Below, one piece after another: positions 44,684-55,900 of a stretch of 64,000 nt of DNA. How positions within the stretch are numbered: the stretch's first letter is position 1; every line of letters begins with the position of its first letter. The DNA comes from Labyrinthula sp. Ha (taxonomy: Eukaryota; Sar; Bigyra; Labyrinthulida; Labyrinthulaceae): contig JAALGZ010000052.1 in NCBI GenBank assembly GCA_015227615.1, positions 124,001-188,000 on the forward strand. The letters run 5' to 3'. The position numbers and the translations under genes were made by a program. Below the pieces are notes generated by a model. It made no database searches, was not told the origin of the DNA, and worked only from the letters and a program-made list of their open reading frames with translations.

Positions 44684-47600
44684 TTCACTCTGTCTGTATT
44701 GGCCACAAATTTTGTTTCGATTTTGATCCGTTTAAATATAAGAGTTGAAAATATTCGGTTTCCAAAAGACCGCTCTTTCACTCTTACAAATTATTATGTA
44801 AACATAATCCAGAAAATGGGAACTAACTTGCTTTTGTATATATATATATTTATTCTAGTGGTTTTACTTGAAACTAAAGCTCCTAACTGAAAAGGCAGCA
44901 GTCAGAATGAGTTTCATTATCATCTGTGTCTTAGCGCCTGAAACAATTAGGAGTATATCTGGCAAAGTCACAAGTGAGCTCACTGATGCACTTTGTGTTG
45001 TAATATGCCCCCTCAAAAATATTAGGCCACAACCTGACGTGAGGATGTTATATACTGAGTGATATATTTGCTGTTACCTTTAGTTACGTCGAAAAAATTA
45101 ACTTAAGTAAGGGAGATAACTTGCGGTGCAGTGTCCGAAAATTTTCCAATGATATAAACTTAGTGTTTTCGCTCTCCATCAATCCGAAAGTTTTCAACTT
45201 TAGGATCTCTGAAACATTTCTCAAATATTTCTTATGAAAAATCTTGCATATTGCTCAATGGGGAATATGACTAATTCTGTGGGTGGCCCAATGTACATCT
45301 AACAGCTTTTTTTAAGTATTGAGAAGTCTTACATAGGAATCAATTTACAACACCAATGACTGCACCTGAATTTAGCTCTACTCTGTTAGTGTTGTGCTAA
45401 TACTATGCAACAAAGCCTTAGTGATTGAGGAAAATTTAAAATGGGAAAAATAGCCCTCTCTTGAGCTAGATTCTCTCATAGCTTGTGAATTCTCAATAGT
45501 GAATGCCAAATGGAATCAGTAAAAAAAGGATTCTCAGAAAATCAGAGTTTCGAGTATCTCAATCTGGAAACTCGGCAACTAGATGATTCTCGTGGTTCTA
45601 GATTTTCTAGGGCTTTTCACATTTTCACTCATTTTCGGCAATAATCTCACCACAACTCATTGATAACAGGTACGAGAGTGATTAAATGAATAACGTAGAT
45701 GTTCTTAAGCCAGTTACTACTGAAGAGTGTCACATCTTAAAATAATATTTCATCTGCTAGCAAGAGTCAGTTGCTTAGCTGGGAGATCTAAAGAAAAAAC
45801 ATAAAACGGTAACAGGTCTCCCAAAATTTGAGTTAAACCTAGACATATCTAGAATCTTGACAAAGCATCGAGATTGGGGTACTTTAATTCTAGTAGGGAG
45901 CCGGAGGGACGAGGAAAATAGCTACAAAAATCCTAGCTCGAGATTTTAGGTTGGCTCCTTAGTTCTCACCCAAAGCTCCTATGATATTTCTTATCCTTAC
46001 TCAGTCGCCAAGTAAATTTCTAATATTCCAGTTGAGATCTCAGTGAGCACTGCTGTACCAATAATGAAATAATTGTTCGTACCTGGGAAAGCTCTTAACC
46101 CTTCTGAAAGCCCTGCACCAACCCAGCCATTCTCAATGTTTCAGAAAACTCTAGATAGCATCAGATTTGATTATATCACATGATAACAAATAAAGTCAGT
46201 GCTTTTGTGATCTTGTGGGTAAAAAGAAATTCGTCACACAAATTTTAAGTAAAAAGTACAAAACTAAGTTTGATAATATAAATTCAGGACTGCACACTTT
46301 TTCCCCTTAGCCTCGGTATTCCGCTCTTTACGATGGTTAATGAGCTAACATCTTAAGACACACTACATGTTGAGCTTGAAAACTTTTCCAAGCCTTACAA
46401 GTAGTTGAGAATACTTGATTTATATGAGAATAAGGTTTTAGCGAACTTGAAAGGTAACCGCACTTGATGGCAAAAACTATGTTTTAAGTCATGGTTCTGG
46501 TGTAATGATTTTCTAACAAAGAACAATGTTACCACAGGAATGAAACAAGAATCAATGGCAAATCGCCCCAGTTACCTAAAGTTCACACCTGGTTCAAAAC
46601 TTTGTTAATGCCTCTAGCAAGAAAACCTTTTCTGTAAACTTATAGTACATTCGCCTTGTCCTTTCATTTACCCACGTTACACCAATTTATAGCAGGAATG
46701 GGACCTTCTAATCGTATCTGCCCAAAAAGACTAATCATTTGCGGTAAATGTCTGTATCACATGAGCTTAACATTCTACGGGGCTTATCGTACACCGCTAG
46801 AATGATGAAGTTTACTAGGTAACAAAAGTAACAATTCATGCAAAGTACCGCTACAAAATATTTTAGTAGCCCATTTAATTAGCTTTAAATGTAGTAGCAC
46901 ATTTCGACCCTTTAGTCATGCGTTCGACCAGCTCGCTATATTTAATACAACTAGAAGCAAACTTACTATTGAGGTTCTACTACCCAACTAAGAAAAATCC
47001 TTATGTTAAACCTGGTTACTAGCTTTATATCCTATGTCCTACTGCCTCAATGTCCATATGTAAATTTTTCTCTGGTTTTGATGATCTGTAATACTATTAA
47101 ATTGTTGGATACAACGTTACTAACTAATTCAATTTGAAAAGGTAACCCAGGGTTGCTTAGCTTTCAATGTACCTATTAACCCCGTTACTAAGGAAAATGC
47201 GCTTGAGTGAATGGTACGCAAGTCCAATCCACTACAGGTGGTATTTAATCAAGAAGTTTTTACAGTCTTAGCCTAGAGACTATATATTCTCAGATCTTGT
47301 AATGCTGAAAGTTGAGAATAAGGTGTGTTTTTTACGTAGTTTGATTGTTACGGCTCTTGTACGACGTAAAGCATTACTATAATATCGTATGGAGAACATA
47401 TGGTGCGCTTAATGGAGGAAAATACGACGCCTGTAAAAAGCATATTTCTAAAAAATATATGTTTTGTTTTGTGATCTTGCTGGTTCCTTAATCTTAAAAT
47501 GTTCTAATTTTTTTTCGATTAATTAGCGCACTTACTATAGAAATAGCATCTGCAACCTGAAAATTTCGGGAGTGAGAACAGAGTTAATGCAACTATATTT

Positions 47601-48110
47601 TCTCAAGCCCTGGTCCTTTGAAAGTGACACCTACTTATAAGCCAAGAACAAATCCACAAATGTTCATATGAAGCAAAAATTGATTATTCAATTATGTTGA
47701 AATATCCAGACTCAAATTTTCCAGCACCAGAGCTATGGAAAATTATTTCCTCTAAGTACACCTCATTGTTAGTCTACTCATTATTTGGAGTAGGTAGATC
47801 AGTACAATAATAGTAAGGGTAATGTCCAGAGTTCAGCCTATGATACTTTCATATAAAATCCATAACCAAGAAATACCAGAACCACTGCCTCAGTCTCTCT
47901 GTTCAACAAGGTAATTGGTGCCGAGAAAATTATCCTTCTACTAATCCCTTAAAAACTAATTGTATCCTTAACTAAGTAGAACAGAGACCTGAAGCTTAGC
48001 CAAAAAAAACGATATAAGTTATCATAATTAAGGGTACTCGATACCACTTAAAAGCATGCAAATCAAGTATACACTATAATGATTCACCTTAGCGTCTCAA
48101 TTTGAAAAAA
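44684..48110. other. Gene desert, 3.4 kb
   Basis: No supported gene. Two frames of 63-64 codons just after the Nudix gene start (44699-44890 and 44868-45062, plus) include a (TA)n run and have no motif. The stretch 45540-46100 is somewhat richer in G and C than the rest but is broken by stops in all frames I followed. Confidence 0.55.
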
Positions 48111-48917
48111 TTAGTATTTTGAAGAATATGGCATACGCACACCTCCATCCAATCTAATACATTCACCATTCAAAAAGCTATTGTCCACAATAGTAGCGCA
48201 TAATGCAGCAAACTCTGCTGGCTTACCAAATCTCTTCGGAGCAATGATCCCTTCCAGTAGCGGCTTCCTAACTGCATCAGTCGCAGCCGCCATCATAGGG
48301 GTATCCATCGTTCCTGGAAGAATAGTCATAACTCTAATACCAATTCTTCCCAAGTCTCTTGCCATAGGTAGTGTCATCGAGCACAACGCGCCCTTAGTTG
48401 CAGCATATACAACTTGTCCCTTTTGACCATCCACAGCTGCAACACTTGCCACGTTGATTAATACACCCTTAAGCCCATTCTCATCTGGTTCATTCATAGC
48501 AATGTACTTTGCACAATGCTTGTTTAGGTTAAAAACTCCGTAGAGATTAACCTTCACAACAAAATCAAAGATCTGTGAGTTGTGCACTTTGTACTTGACG
48601 CTGCCATCTTCTTTTTTCTTGCCTCTTAGGGTTAATTCCACCGACCCGGTACCAGCGGAAGCGACACAGCCATGAATAGATCCAAATTTTTCATATACGG
48701 TCTTCACAGCTGCAACGATGCTTTCTTCTTCCATTGCATCGTATTCTACAAACAAAGCCCTTGGACCCAATTCTTTGGCCAATTCAGGTCCTCTATCAGT
48801 GTCTCTGTCCAGGATTCCTACATTTGCACCTTCCTCGATAAATCGGCGAACTGTACCTTCACCTAACCCGGAAGCCCCACCTGAAATTACGTATGTTTTT
48901 CCTGCTCTGTTTGTCAT
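48111..48917 (-). CDS. Short-chain dehydrogenase, HSD17B10 (3-hydroxyacyl-CoA dehydrogenase type 2)-like
   Basis: Intronless gene of 268 residues, typical SDR length. It should be an NAD(H)-dependent oxidoreductase. Visible: cofactor loop SGGASGLGEG (12-21), acidic residue after strand 2 (ILDRD, 35-39) favouring NAD over NADP, ASAG (86-89), NVASVAA with Ser158, and catalytic YAATK (Tyr171, Lys175). The C-terminal part resembles animal HSD17B10 closely (MTLPMARDLGRIGIRV, PGTMDTP, SFLNGECIRLDGGVRM). That family oxidises 3-hydroxyacyl-CoA in fatty-acid and isoleucine breakdown and steroids; the animal form is mitochondrial and also supports tRNA processing. Here the N-terminus (MTNRAGKTYVISGG) lacks a presequence. 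An insertion of about 10 charged residues (RGKKKEDGSV) lies around 98-107. It is divergent from the CX9C gene with 228 bp between the starts. Confidence 0.92.
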   Translation of the reverse strand: MTNRAGKTYVISGGASGLGEGTVRRFIEEGANVGILDRDTDRGPELAKELGPRALFVEYDAMEEESIVAAVKTVYEKFGSIHGCVASAGTGSVELTLRGKKKEDGSVKYKVHNSQIFDFVVKVNLYGVFNLNKHCAKYIAMNEPDENGLKGVLINVASVAAVDGQKGQVVYAATKGALCSMTLPMARDLGRIGIRVMTILPGTMDTPMMAAATDAVRKPLLEGIIAPKRFGKPAEFAALCATIVDNSFLNGECIRLDGGVRMPYSSKY

Positions 48918-49145
48918 GTCTTGTTATTGTTTTGTTTGCTTAACGCTATCTTTTATTTCCTACCCTTGATTTGATTGGTCGGAATGACCTATTGAAATAG
49001 AACAGTACTTAAGGATTAATTGGCTCAATCCTCCAATGATATTGCTTGAAGCAGTTTCTTCATTTTGTGGAAGTATTGATGGATTGCTGAAATTTCATTC
49101 GCTGTTTGGGCCAATCATATATGTTGTGTAAATTAACTAGAGAAA

Positions 49146-49352
49146 ATGCAAAGCTTCAAAGACGGAAACTCATTTTGTAAAGTTGAGTATAAACAGTCAA
49201 TGGAATGTATCGAAAACAATTATGTTAACAAGGGTTTTCTTTTTTTTCATCTTAAATTCCTAGATTCTATGTGTAAAGGATTATTTGATGTGTATAAAGA
49301 GTGTAAAAAACGTGAAGCAGCAGAACGTAGAAGGCAAAGACTTGAAAGTTGA
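49146..49352 (+). CDS. Twin CX9C mitochondrial protein, COX23/CHCHD7-like
   Basis: Two exons (49146-49233 and 49264-49352) give 58 residues. Two CX9C pairs are present: CKVEYKQSMEC and CKGLFDVYKEC. Such CHCH proteins are oxidised by the MIA40 pathway in the intermembrane space. The ENNYxxK segment between the pairs recalls COX23/CHCHD7, a factor linked to cytochrome oxidase assembly. The proposed 30-nt intron (49234-49263, phase 1, GTTTTC...CCTAG) is a multiple of three and contains no stop, so the unspliced frame also reads through (68 residues, with a run of Phe/Leu between the pairs). The spliced product has the compact 11-residue spacing that the family expects, so I favour splicing. The donor GTTTT is atypical next to the GTA of the other introns. 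The C-terminus is basic. Confidence 0.8.
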   Translation: MQSFKDGNSFCKVEYKQSMECIENNYVNKGFLFFHLKFLDSMCKGLFDVYKECKKREAAERRRQRLES

Positions 49353-49532
49353 ACACACTTTTATAAATACAAAAGTTAGTGCGCCTTAAATAACTAAGCT
49401 CTACAAATTAAAAGATAAGTTTTACACAGAAAATGAAAATACACCTTCAACACTGCCAGTACAAAAAACTACTTTTCAACAGAAAGAATATTTCAAACAT
49501 AAATATTCCATAACATTACAAAAATATCTTCT

Positions 49533-52500
49533 TTAGATTCTTCTGCTTCTCAAAGAATTCTTTCCAAGAGAACCCATTAACGAGAACTGTGTTTTTCTTC
49601 GTTCCGCATTTCTTCTATGTGTAGTTTTGGCACCTCTTACTTCCTCTTTGAAGGCTTCTATCTCTGTTTTTCTTCGCTCAGGTATCATTTCCAATAGTGC
49701 TTCAGCATATAATTCTTTGAACTTATATTTGGTAGGTAAATATCTATCTAGCCTGCTAAAAGAAACCCTAGAATTTTTAGCAGCCTCTTCATCAGAAGCT
49801 ATAAAATCTAGATGCTGCAAATATAATAATGCATCACGAAAATGATCAAACTCTAGTAAGCCTGAGTCCTTTTTTAATACTTTGTATAAAAATTTTTCAT
49901 CAAACTTTCTTCCTTCAGCTAAACAAACTGCAACTTTAAGTATCCAGATATGTTCCCCATCTAACTTGTTTAAACGAAACTTCGCGTAATTAATTAAACT
50001 TTCTGGTACATCTTTAAATGCTTTTCCGATATACTTCTCTTTAAGCATAAAATTGTGCTTGTCTGGGTCAAATTTTATATAATTCTTATCATTGAAGAAC
50101 TTTGTCAAGAGAATTATTCTAGAGGGTAAACCACCTCCACGTAATTCAATTAACTGGCGCAACTTTGTATCCAACATTTTTTCACCCTTTACACCTTGCT
50201 CATCTAGTTCCAAGTTAAAATCTTTCATTAAAAGCCTGAACACAAGTTGTGCAACTCTTCTACTAGATAAAGAGCCCAGAACATATTTGTTATTAGGAAT
50301 AACTTCTTCATTAAGTTGATCAAGTTTCTTATCCAATATTTGAATTTTATTTCTCTCATGAACAGTTAAATGCTTTTCGGGTCGGTGACTAATAATCAAA
50401 TGGACACGCTCCATCAACTCCCCAGGAAGGTACTGAAATATTTCAAAACTATTCAAGTCAATCCACTGAAAGTCTTCAAGTACTATCACAAGAGTATATA
50501 GCTTACTTTCTCTTAGACATGATTTCAAGAGTTCGCACAGAAACTTAAGGAAAGATTGAAAGCTTACTTCATGATCTTCGTCTACATCAGAGTTCAAGCT
50601 TCCAACAGACTGGGTTTTCATAATAGTTTCTGGTCGCACTGTTCCCGTAGATATGAAAGAGCTGTCTGTAGTTGAGTTTGCCAACTTCCCTAGCATCGTA
50701 GGGGCACCATTAGCGCCCAACCTCATAGGTTTTGACTTTGTTTTCTGGGTAAAAGTAGACACTCTGAATTCGGACTTCTTCTTACGCGGAGATGCAGTTT
50801 TAGTAATTCCATACCTTGAGCCTGAATTTGGCTGAGGTTTGTTAATGATATCTGACATTTTTATTGTTCTATGTTGAGCTGCTTTTCGATTTAGACTTCC
50901 CAAGTACTTGTTTGACCTTGTGGGTTCTGACATAGATACTAAAGGAGCTTTTTTTAATACTAGTAAATGTTCAGCTACTTCTTCGGGGACAACAAGTTGG
51001 TTTCTTTGACAAGCCTGATCAAACTCGGTTGGTGTAATAGATTCGGGATCAGCAGAATTTAGACCCAGTAAGGTAAAAACAAGCTGCTTGTATAGAAATA
51101 ATGATGTACCTTGCTCAAAATCAAGACAGGCACAGTATACGACATCAGCCTTGTTTCTAACCTTTTCCCTGATATGCTTGATCAGGTGACTCTTACCAGA
51201 TCCTTTTAAACCTTCAATTCTACTTACTGAGGGCAACTTGGTTTGGTTAATTGAGCTAATTATTCCAGATATTTCCTTTCTTCTGCCAACAATAAATTCC
51301 GTAGAGATAGCAGTGGCTATACTCGTACTTCCTCCTTCCTCACAGTTTGAATTCTGTCCATCATCCAAGTCGTCAGATAAAATAAAAGTTCCATTGTGAG
51401 CTAAAAAACTTATTTCTCTTTTAATTCTTCCAGTTGATAAATAACAATCATAGTTAACCTCAGTCTTTATAATATTTTCTCCATTTTCATCAGGAGATTT
51501 TTTCATATAAGATATAGAATGAGGCTGAAAACTTTCCACCTTCTTTAGTTTCTGGTAAACACTTTCACCTACAAGAATTTGACCTTCCTCTGCATTATTA
51601 GAATACCTTGAAGCTAGATTAACTTCATGACTGATAGCTACAAAATCATGCCTCTGATCCATCCCACACATACCAACAAAACATTCACCACAGTTAATCC
51701 CTATTTTAGCCTTTGGGGCAGTCCTGATAATTGAATGAGCACAAGCCATAGCCAACCTCTCAGGATGTTCAACAGAATTGTGCGCGTTGAACAGCGCTAT
51801 AAATACACATCCTTTGTCATCATACAACATATCTCTGACTTCACCTTTCTTCGTTCTTACTTCATGCAACATCAACCCAAACACTGTATTAATATCTTTC
51901 AACTTTTTCTTATCCACTTTATTCTGTTTGAGTTCAATTTCTGTTAATTGAAAATAATCTAAGCAAATAAACATAACACAAACATTGGGCATTATCTGCC
52001 CACCTTTAAATCCCCCTCCAGCTAATTTTTTTCTTACTAAAGGAGGAACAAATTCTTCAAGAGTACTATTATTCAATTCCTCAGCTATATTCCCAAATGA
52101 CTCAGGTAGACTACAAGGAAAAACACTGTCTCTAAGCGCATACAAATCACTACTCTTTCGATCCCTGGGTATATGTTGAAGCTCATCATTCCTTGATTCA
52201 AAAAACACTCGTCTTGTAATTCTTCGACATCCTTCTGTAGAAAAATTTTGACTCGTCGCTGAAAAAATTGTTCCTCTTGGAGCTTCACCAGCAAGAAAAT
52301 TAGCTAAGACAGGTGCAAATCCGGATGCAAGATACCATCTAGGAACATTTTTCGTCCTTGGTCTTGAACCAAGACTTGTTCCCATAAAAGTAAAATTTTT
52401 CCTACTACCTTTTCCATACAGAAAAAAATCAAATATTGATCCGTATCCAATCCCACCGTGTATGTCCAAGTCTGGATTTATTTCTTTAACAGCAATTAAC

Positions 52501-52907
52501 ATATCTTGAGCAACAAGTTCTACTCGTGAAGCTAAAGTTTCCACATCCTTTCCATGCCAAATACAAATTAAAGCATCACCTGCAAATTTTGAAACGTCTC
52601 CACCCCATTCAAGACAAATATTTGTTAAGCACTCTAAAACATTCATGATTTCCTTTGCTAGTCTTTCTGTTGCTTCCTTTGGGTCATAGGTTTTGCTATA
52701 AACTTTACCTAACTGAGTGAATCCAGACACATCGACAAATAAACACACACCTGTACTGTACTTGACTTGGGTACTTCGTTTTATTTCTCCTCTAGAAATA
52801 GCTTTTCGCACTCGATTTGGTAAAAATGCAACAAAATTCTTCTTATCTACTACTTCTGAATGATATCGACTTGAATCTTCTTTACTTTTAGACTTGTACA
52901 TTTTCAC
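49533..52907 (-). CDS. Soluble-type adenylyl cyclase: two class III cyclase domains plus P-loop ATPase
   Basis: Intronless gene of 1124 residues, shorter than the roughly 1600 of animal ADCY10. The product should convert ATP to cyclic AMP in the cytosol. Cyclase domain C1 (about 50-225) has metal ligands in DVSGF (Asp59) and KFAGDA (Asp111). Domain C2 (about 305-460) has lost the first Asp motif but keeps Asn430 and Arg434 (VNLASR), the transition-state residues, so C1 and C2 should form one intramolecular active site as in ADCY10. A STAND-like ATPase follows, with Walker A GLKGSGKS (566-573) and Walker B LVIVLEDFQWID (806-817). The long Ser/Thr/Lys-rich insert at about 655-780 between the Walker motifs is unusual. 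The long TPR-like C-terminus of animal ADCY10 is missing. Animal enzymes respond to bicarbonate and calcium; that cannot be read here. Confidence 0.93.
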   Translation of the reverse strand: MKMYKSKSKEDSSRYHSEVVDKKNFVAFLPNRVRKAISRGEIKRSTQVKYSTGVCLFVDVSGFTQLGKVYSKTYDPKEATERLAKEIMNVLECLTNICLEWGGDVSKFAGDALICIWHGKDVETLASRVELVAQDMLIAVKEINPDLDIHGGIGYGSIFDFFLYGKGSRKNFTFMGTSLGSRPRTKNVPRWYLASGFAPVLANFLAGEAPRGTIFSATSQNFSTEGCRRITRRVFFESRNDELQHIPRDRKSSDLYALRDSVFPCSLPESFGNIAEELNNSTLEEFVPPLVRKKLAGGGFKGGQIMPNVCVMFICLDYFQLTEIELKQNKVDKKKLKDINTVFGLMLHEVRTKKGEVRDMLYDDKGCVFIALFNAHNSVEHPERLAMACAHSIIRTAPKAKIGINCGECFVGMCGMDQRHDFVAISHEVNLASRYSNNAEEGQILVGESVYQKLKKVESFQPHSISYMKKSPDENGENIIKTEVNYDCYLSTGRIKREISFLAHNGTFILSDDLDDGQNSNCEEGGSTSIATAISTEFIVGRRKEISGIISSINQTKLPSVSRIEGLKGSGKSHLIKHIREKVRNKADVVYCACLDFEQGTSLFLYKQLVFTLLGLNSADPESITPTEFDQACQRNQLVVPEEVAEHLLVLKKAPLVSMSEPTRSNKYLGSLNRKAAQHRTIKMSDIINKPQPNSGSRYGITKTASPRKKKSEFRVSTFTQKTKSKPMRLGANGAPTMLGKLANSTTDSSFISTGTVRPETIMKTQSVGSLNSDVDEDHEVSFQSFLKFLCELLKSCLRESKLYTLVIVLEDFQWIDLNSFEIFQYLPGELMERVHLIISHRPEKHLTVHERNKIQILDKKLDQLNEEVIPNNKYVLGSLSSRRVAQLVFRLLMKDFNLELDEQGVKGEKMLDTKLRQLIELRGGGLPSRIILLTKFFNDKNYIKFDPDKHNFMLKEKYIGKAFKDVPESLINYAKFRLNKLDGEHIWILKVAVCLAEGRKFDEKFLYKVLKKDSGLLEFDHFRDALLYLQHLDFIASDEEAAKNSRVSFSRLDRYLPTKYKFKELYAEALLEMIPERRKTEIEAFKEEVRGAKTTHRRNAERRKTQFSLMGSLGKNSLRSRRI

Positions 52908-55900
52908 TTTGTGTCACTGTAATCTTTTTAAGCGTGCTCAAATAGAATATTGAATAACAAAGGCAAAACCACAGAACTTTGTCTGATTTCGCTATCTTTT
53001 GACCAGGGGTACCTTATATTTGAATATCTTTCCCTCTTTTTAACTGTTCAGTACAATTTGGGGTGGTATTCAGGGTATTCTCTTGGAGAAGTTTCGTTTA
53101 CTTTTTACTTTAATTAAACGGATAATACGGTGGGGGGTTTTCGGGATTGAGCGAGAGCCAATACACTCGAGATCTCGATATTATTCAAAGAGAAGTGTTT
53201 GTTCATTTAATTTTGGTAAGCACCAAATGCATATGCTTTGTGATTTTCTTCTCTGGAATAAAGAAGAGGAGTGCTTCTTAAGGTTATAAAGTATGGGTCT
53301 TAAAAGTAATAGATAAGAAGGTTTAATTTAGAGTTTGATCGTGTCGAATCTACAAAGGTGCGTTGTTGATGTGATGCTCCTGGGTTGCTTAGTTTTTAAA
53401 TACTTTCATCAAAACATATATATAGCAATATAATGACGAAATTATAGGGAAAGCAATCTCGGAAAGGATTGAGGTATGAAGTTTGAGTCCTCTCCGTCTT
53501 CATCCTGCTAGTCATCTACATTGAAGTGCGACCCCTGCCCTTGTACATAATATGTTCTTCAGAAGCGGGGGTAAACATGGGCTTTAGGTATGACAGCTCA
53601 GCTAAAAACAAGTTTCTTGTGGAACCTCGTGCAAACATAAAGATCCGTCCCGCACAAGCAAACTTCGTTTTTAGCTAGATTAATTTATAATATTCTTTAG
53701 TATTACTTTCTTTCTACGATAATTTTTCTATGCGAAACCAAAACTCTTGTTAAGGTACAAAACTATAATCCAATGTGGTTCATATGGCTTCTGAGTATTA
53801 ATTATCTCAATAATTTTGACCTTTTTTTCATATTTTCTCATTTTTATTCTCACTCAAGTATGTTAATTATTTCAGAAGTTAATAATACGAGAATATGTGT
53901 TTGAACTCTTTAAAGAAAAGTGATAATTCTCGTTCATTTATTAATAGCTATAGAAATTCCCATAACATTGGTCTCAATAAATATATTAAGGTGACCTCCT
54001 CATTATAGGCCAATTCATTCAGATGGTGCGATTCTTGTGTAAAAACGATACAGAATTTCCATATAAAAACAGCTGGAGCTGGGAAAACTTATTATAAATG
54101 GAGAAGTATGGGTTTTCCAATGCGGAAAAAAGATACTTTCTGTATTTAAGCACCAAAAAAAGGAATACATCTTCTTTATTTCCTGTTACAGAAATAAAGC
54201 GAATACCTTTATTTATTCTATTACTGACATATTCATCTGTATTATGATAAACAAAATAATTCTACCGGTACTACTCTATCTAATTTCATGAAGAAAAAAC
54301 ATTTGTAAAATTTTGGAAGACTAAGGGTTTCCTCGTACTATTGTGTCACAAATATTCGTAATTATCAATATTTCTATATTTCATCTTAGAGTTTAGGAGA
54401 GTGATTTAAACCTAGTGCAAATGAGAGAACATCCCCAGAAAAATTAGTTGGTATGAGGAAGAGAAAGAATTCGGTATGATGAACTGAGCAGACATTGTTA
54501 TGCTGTGTCTAGCAAGTTCTCATTGAAATTCATTTGTTCTATCCTCAGAGTGTCATAAAAACTTTTATTATTCCTGGGCTGAAAAGAACAATGTCTTGGT
54601 CAATTCAGTATGGAGAACTAAGGAGAAGTGTCCATACGAAACTAATGAAATGTTACTTCTCTTGAAGATCTACTTATTCTTACAGGTCTTTTTGCCACAT
54701 CAAACAGCTATTAAATTATTTTTTATTGCTTTAAAGTGCTTATTTTGATACCATTCAAAGTAATTGTGCCAAATGATGCATGTCATTGTTTTCACCAATA
54801 ACAAGAGCAAAATTAAACCAAGAATTTAGGTACGATTTTTAGAAAAACATATGCAGATTTAAATTATTATTAAGGGTATGATTGCTTAGTATTTCTTTTC
54901 GTGTTTAACGCCAACTATCCTCATAGAATTTCTTAACTTTTCGTTTACCGATACTTGCAGTAAGAAATGCTTAAAGCAAAGCGAAATTAACGGTAAGAAC
55001 GATAACCAGGATCATTTCTTAAGCTACAAGATTCATTACTCCATTTGATAATCTTTCCTGAATCACGCCCCGATACTCACTCTAAGAGAATTAAATTAAA
55101 GCGAGACCTAGCTAATAAATAAGTACAATAAAGATTTAGCATCATATATAAAACTTTTTTGATATAAAATTCTTTTTGTGATTTGTTAATTATCATAGTG
55201 AATTGTCTCTATCTCAACCAAAAAGATACTCCAAAAAAGTTCTCATATATTCTCAGCGATTCTTAAACAAAACTTAGAACATATTATAATATTGAAGTGG
55301 AACCAGGAGTCGCAAAATAAAGAGAAAATCATGGCGATTGCTAAATCAGGCATATGCATTGGTCAAAAAATGCCCCTATCTAGATTCAAGCTTTGTTTCA
55401 TAGAACCTTAGATACGCCAATCAAACGTACTCTTCAAGAGCTAAAAGGAGTCAATGAACCACATAGCTAAGGCTGAAGCTAATATTACTAAAAAACTAAT
55501 ATCAGATATGTTAGAATTTATTCAAGTTTACACTTTGAATATAAAAGGAAGGAAAATATGTCTAATCAAACCATCATGATGAGACTGAACGTCAGGGAGT
55601 GGAATAGTTTACAGTAGAACTTCAGCGTTTTTTTTTCCTCATTTATTTATTGGCTCTGATCTTCTGTTTTTTATTAAATTAGAAAATATAGTTTCATAGT
55701 TTCAACTTCTTTCTTAGAAAAAACAATTATTTTTCATCTTATTAAAAAATTAAGATAGAAAATACTACACGAGCATAAAATATAAAGCTTAATTTAATCT
55801 ATATTCCGCTACTTTGTTTGCTAGGTTTTGGTATCAAATTAAAGCCAGTTATTACCATCTCAGGTAGGCAAGAGATCCAGCTAGTTGAAAACCACAGCAA

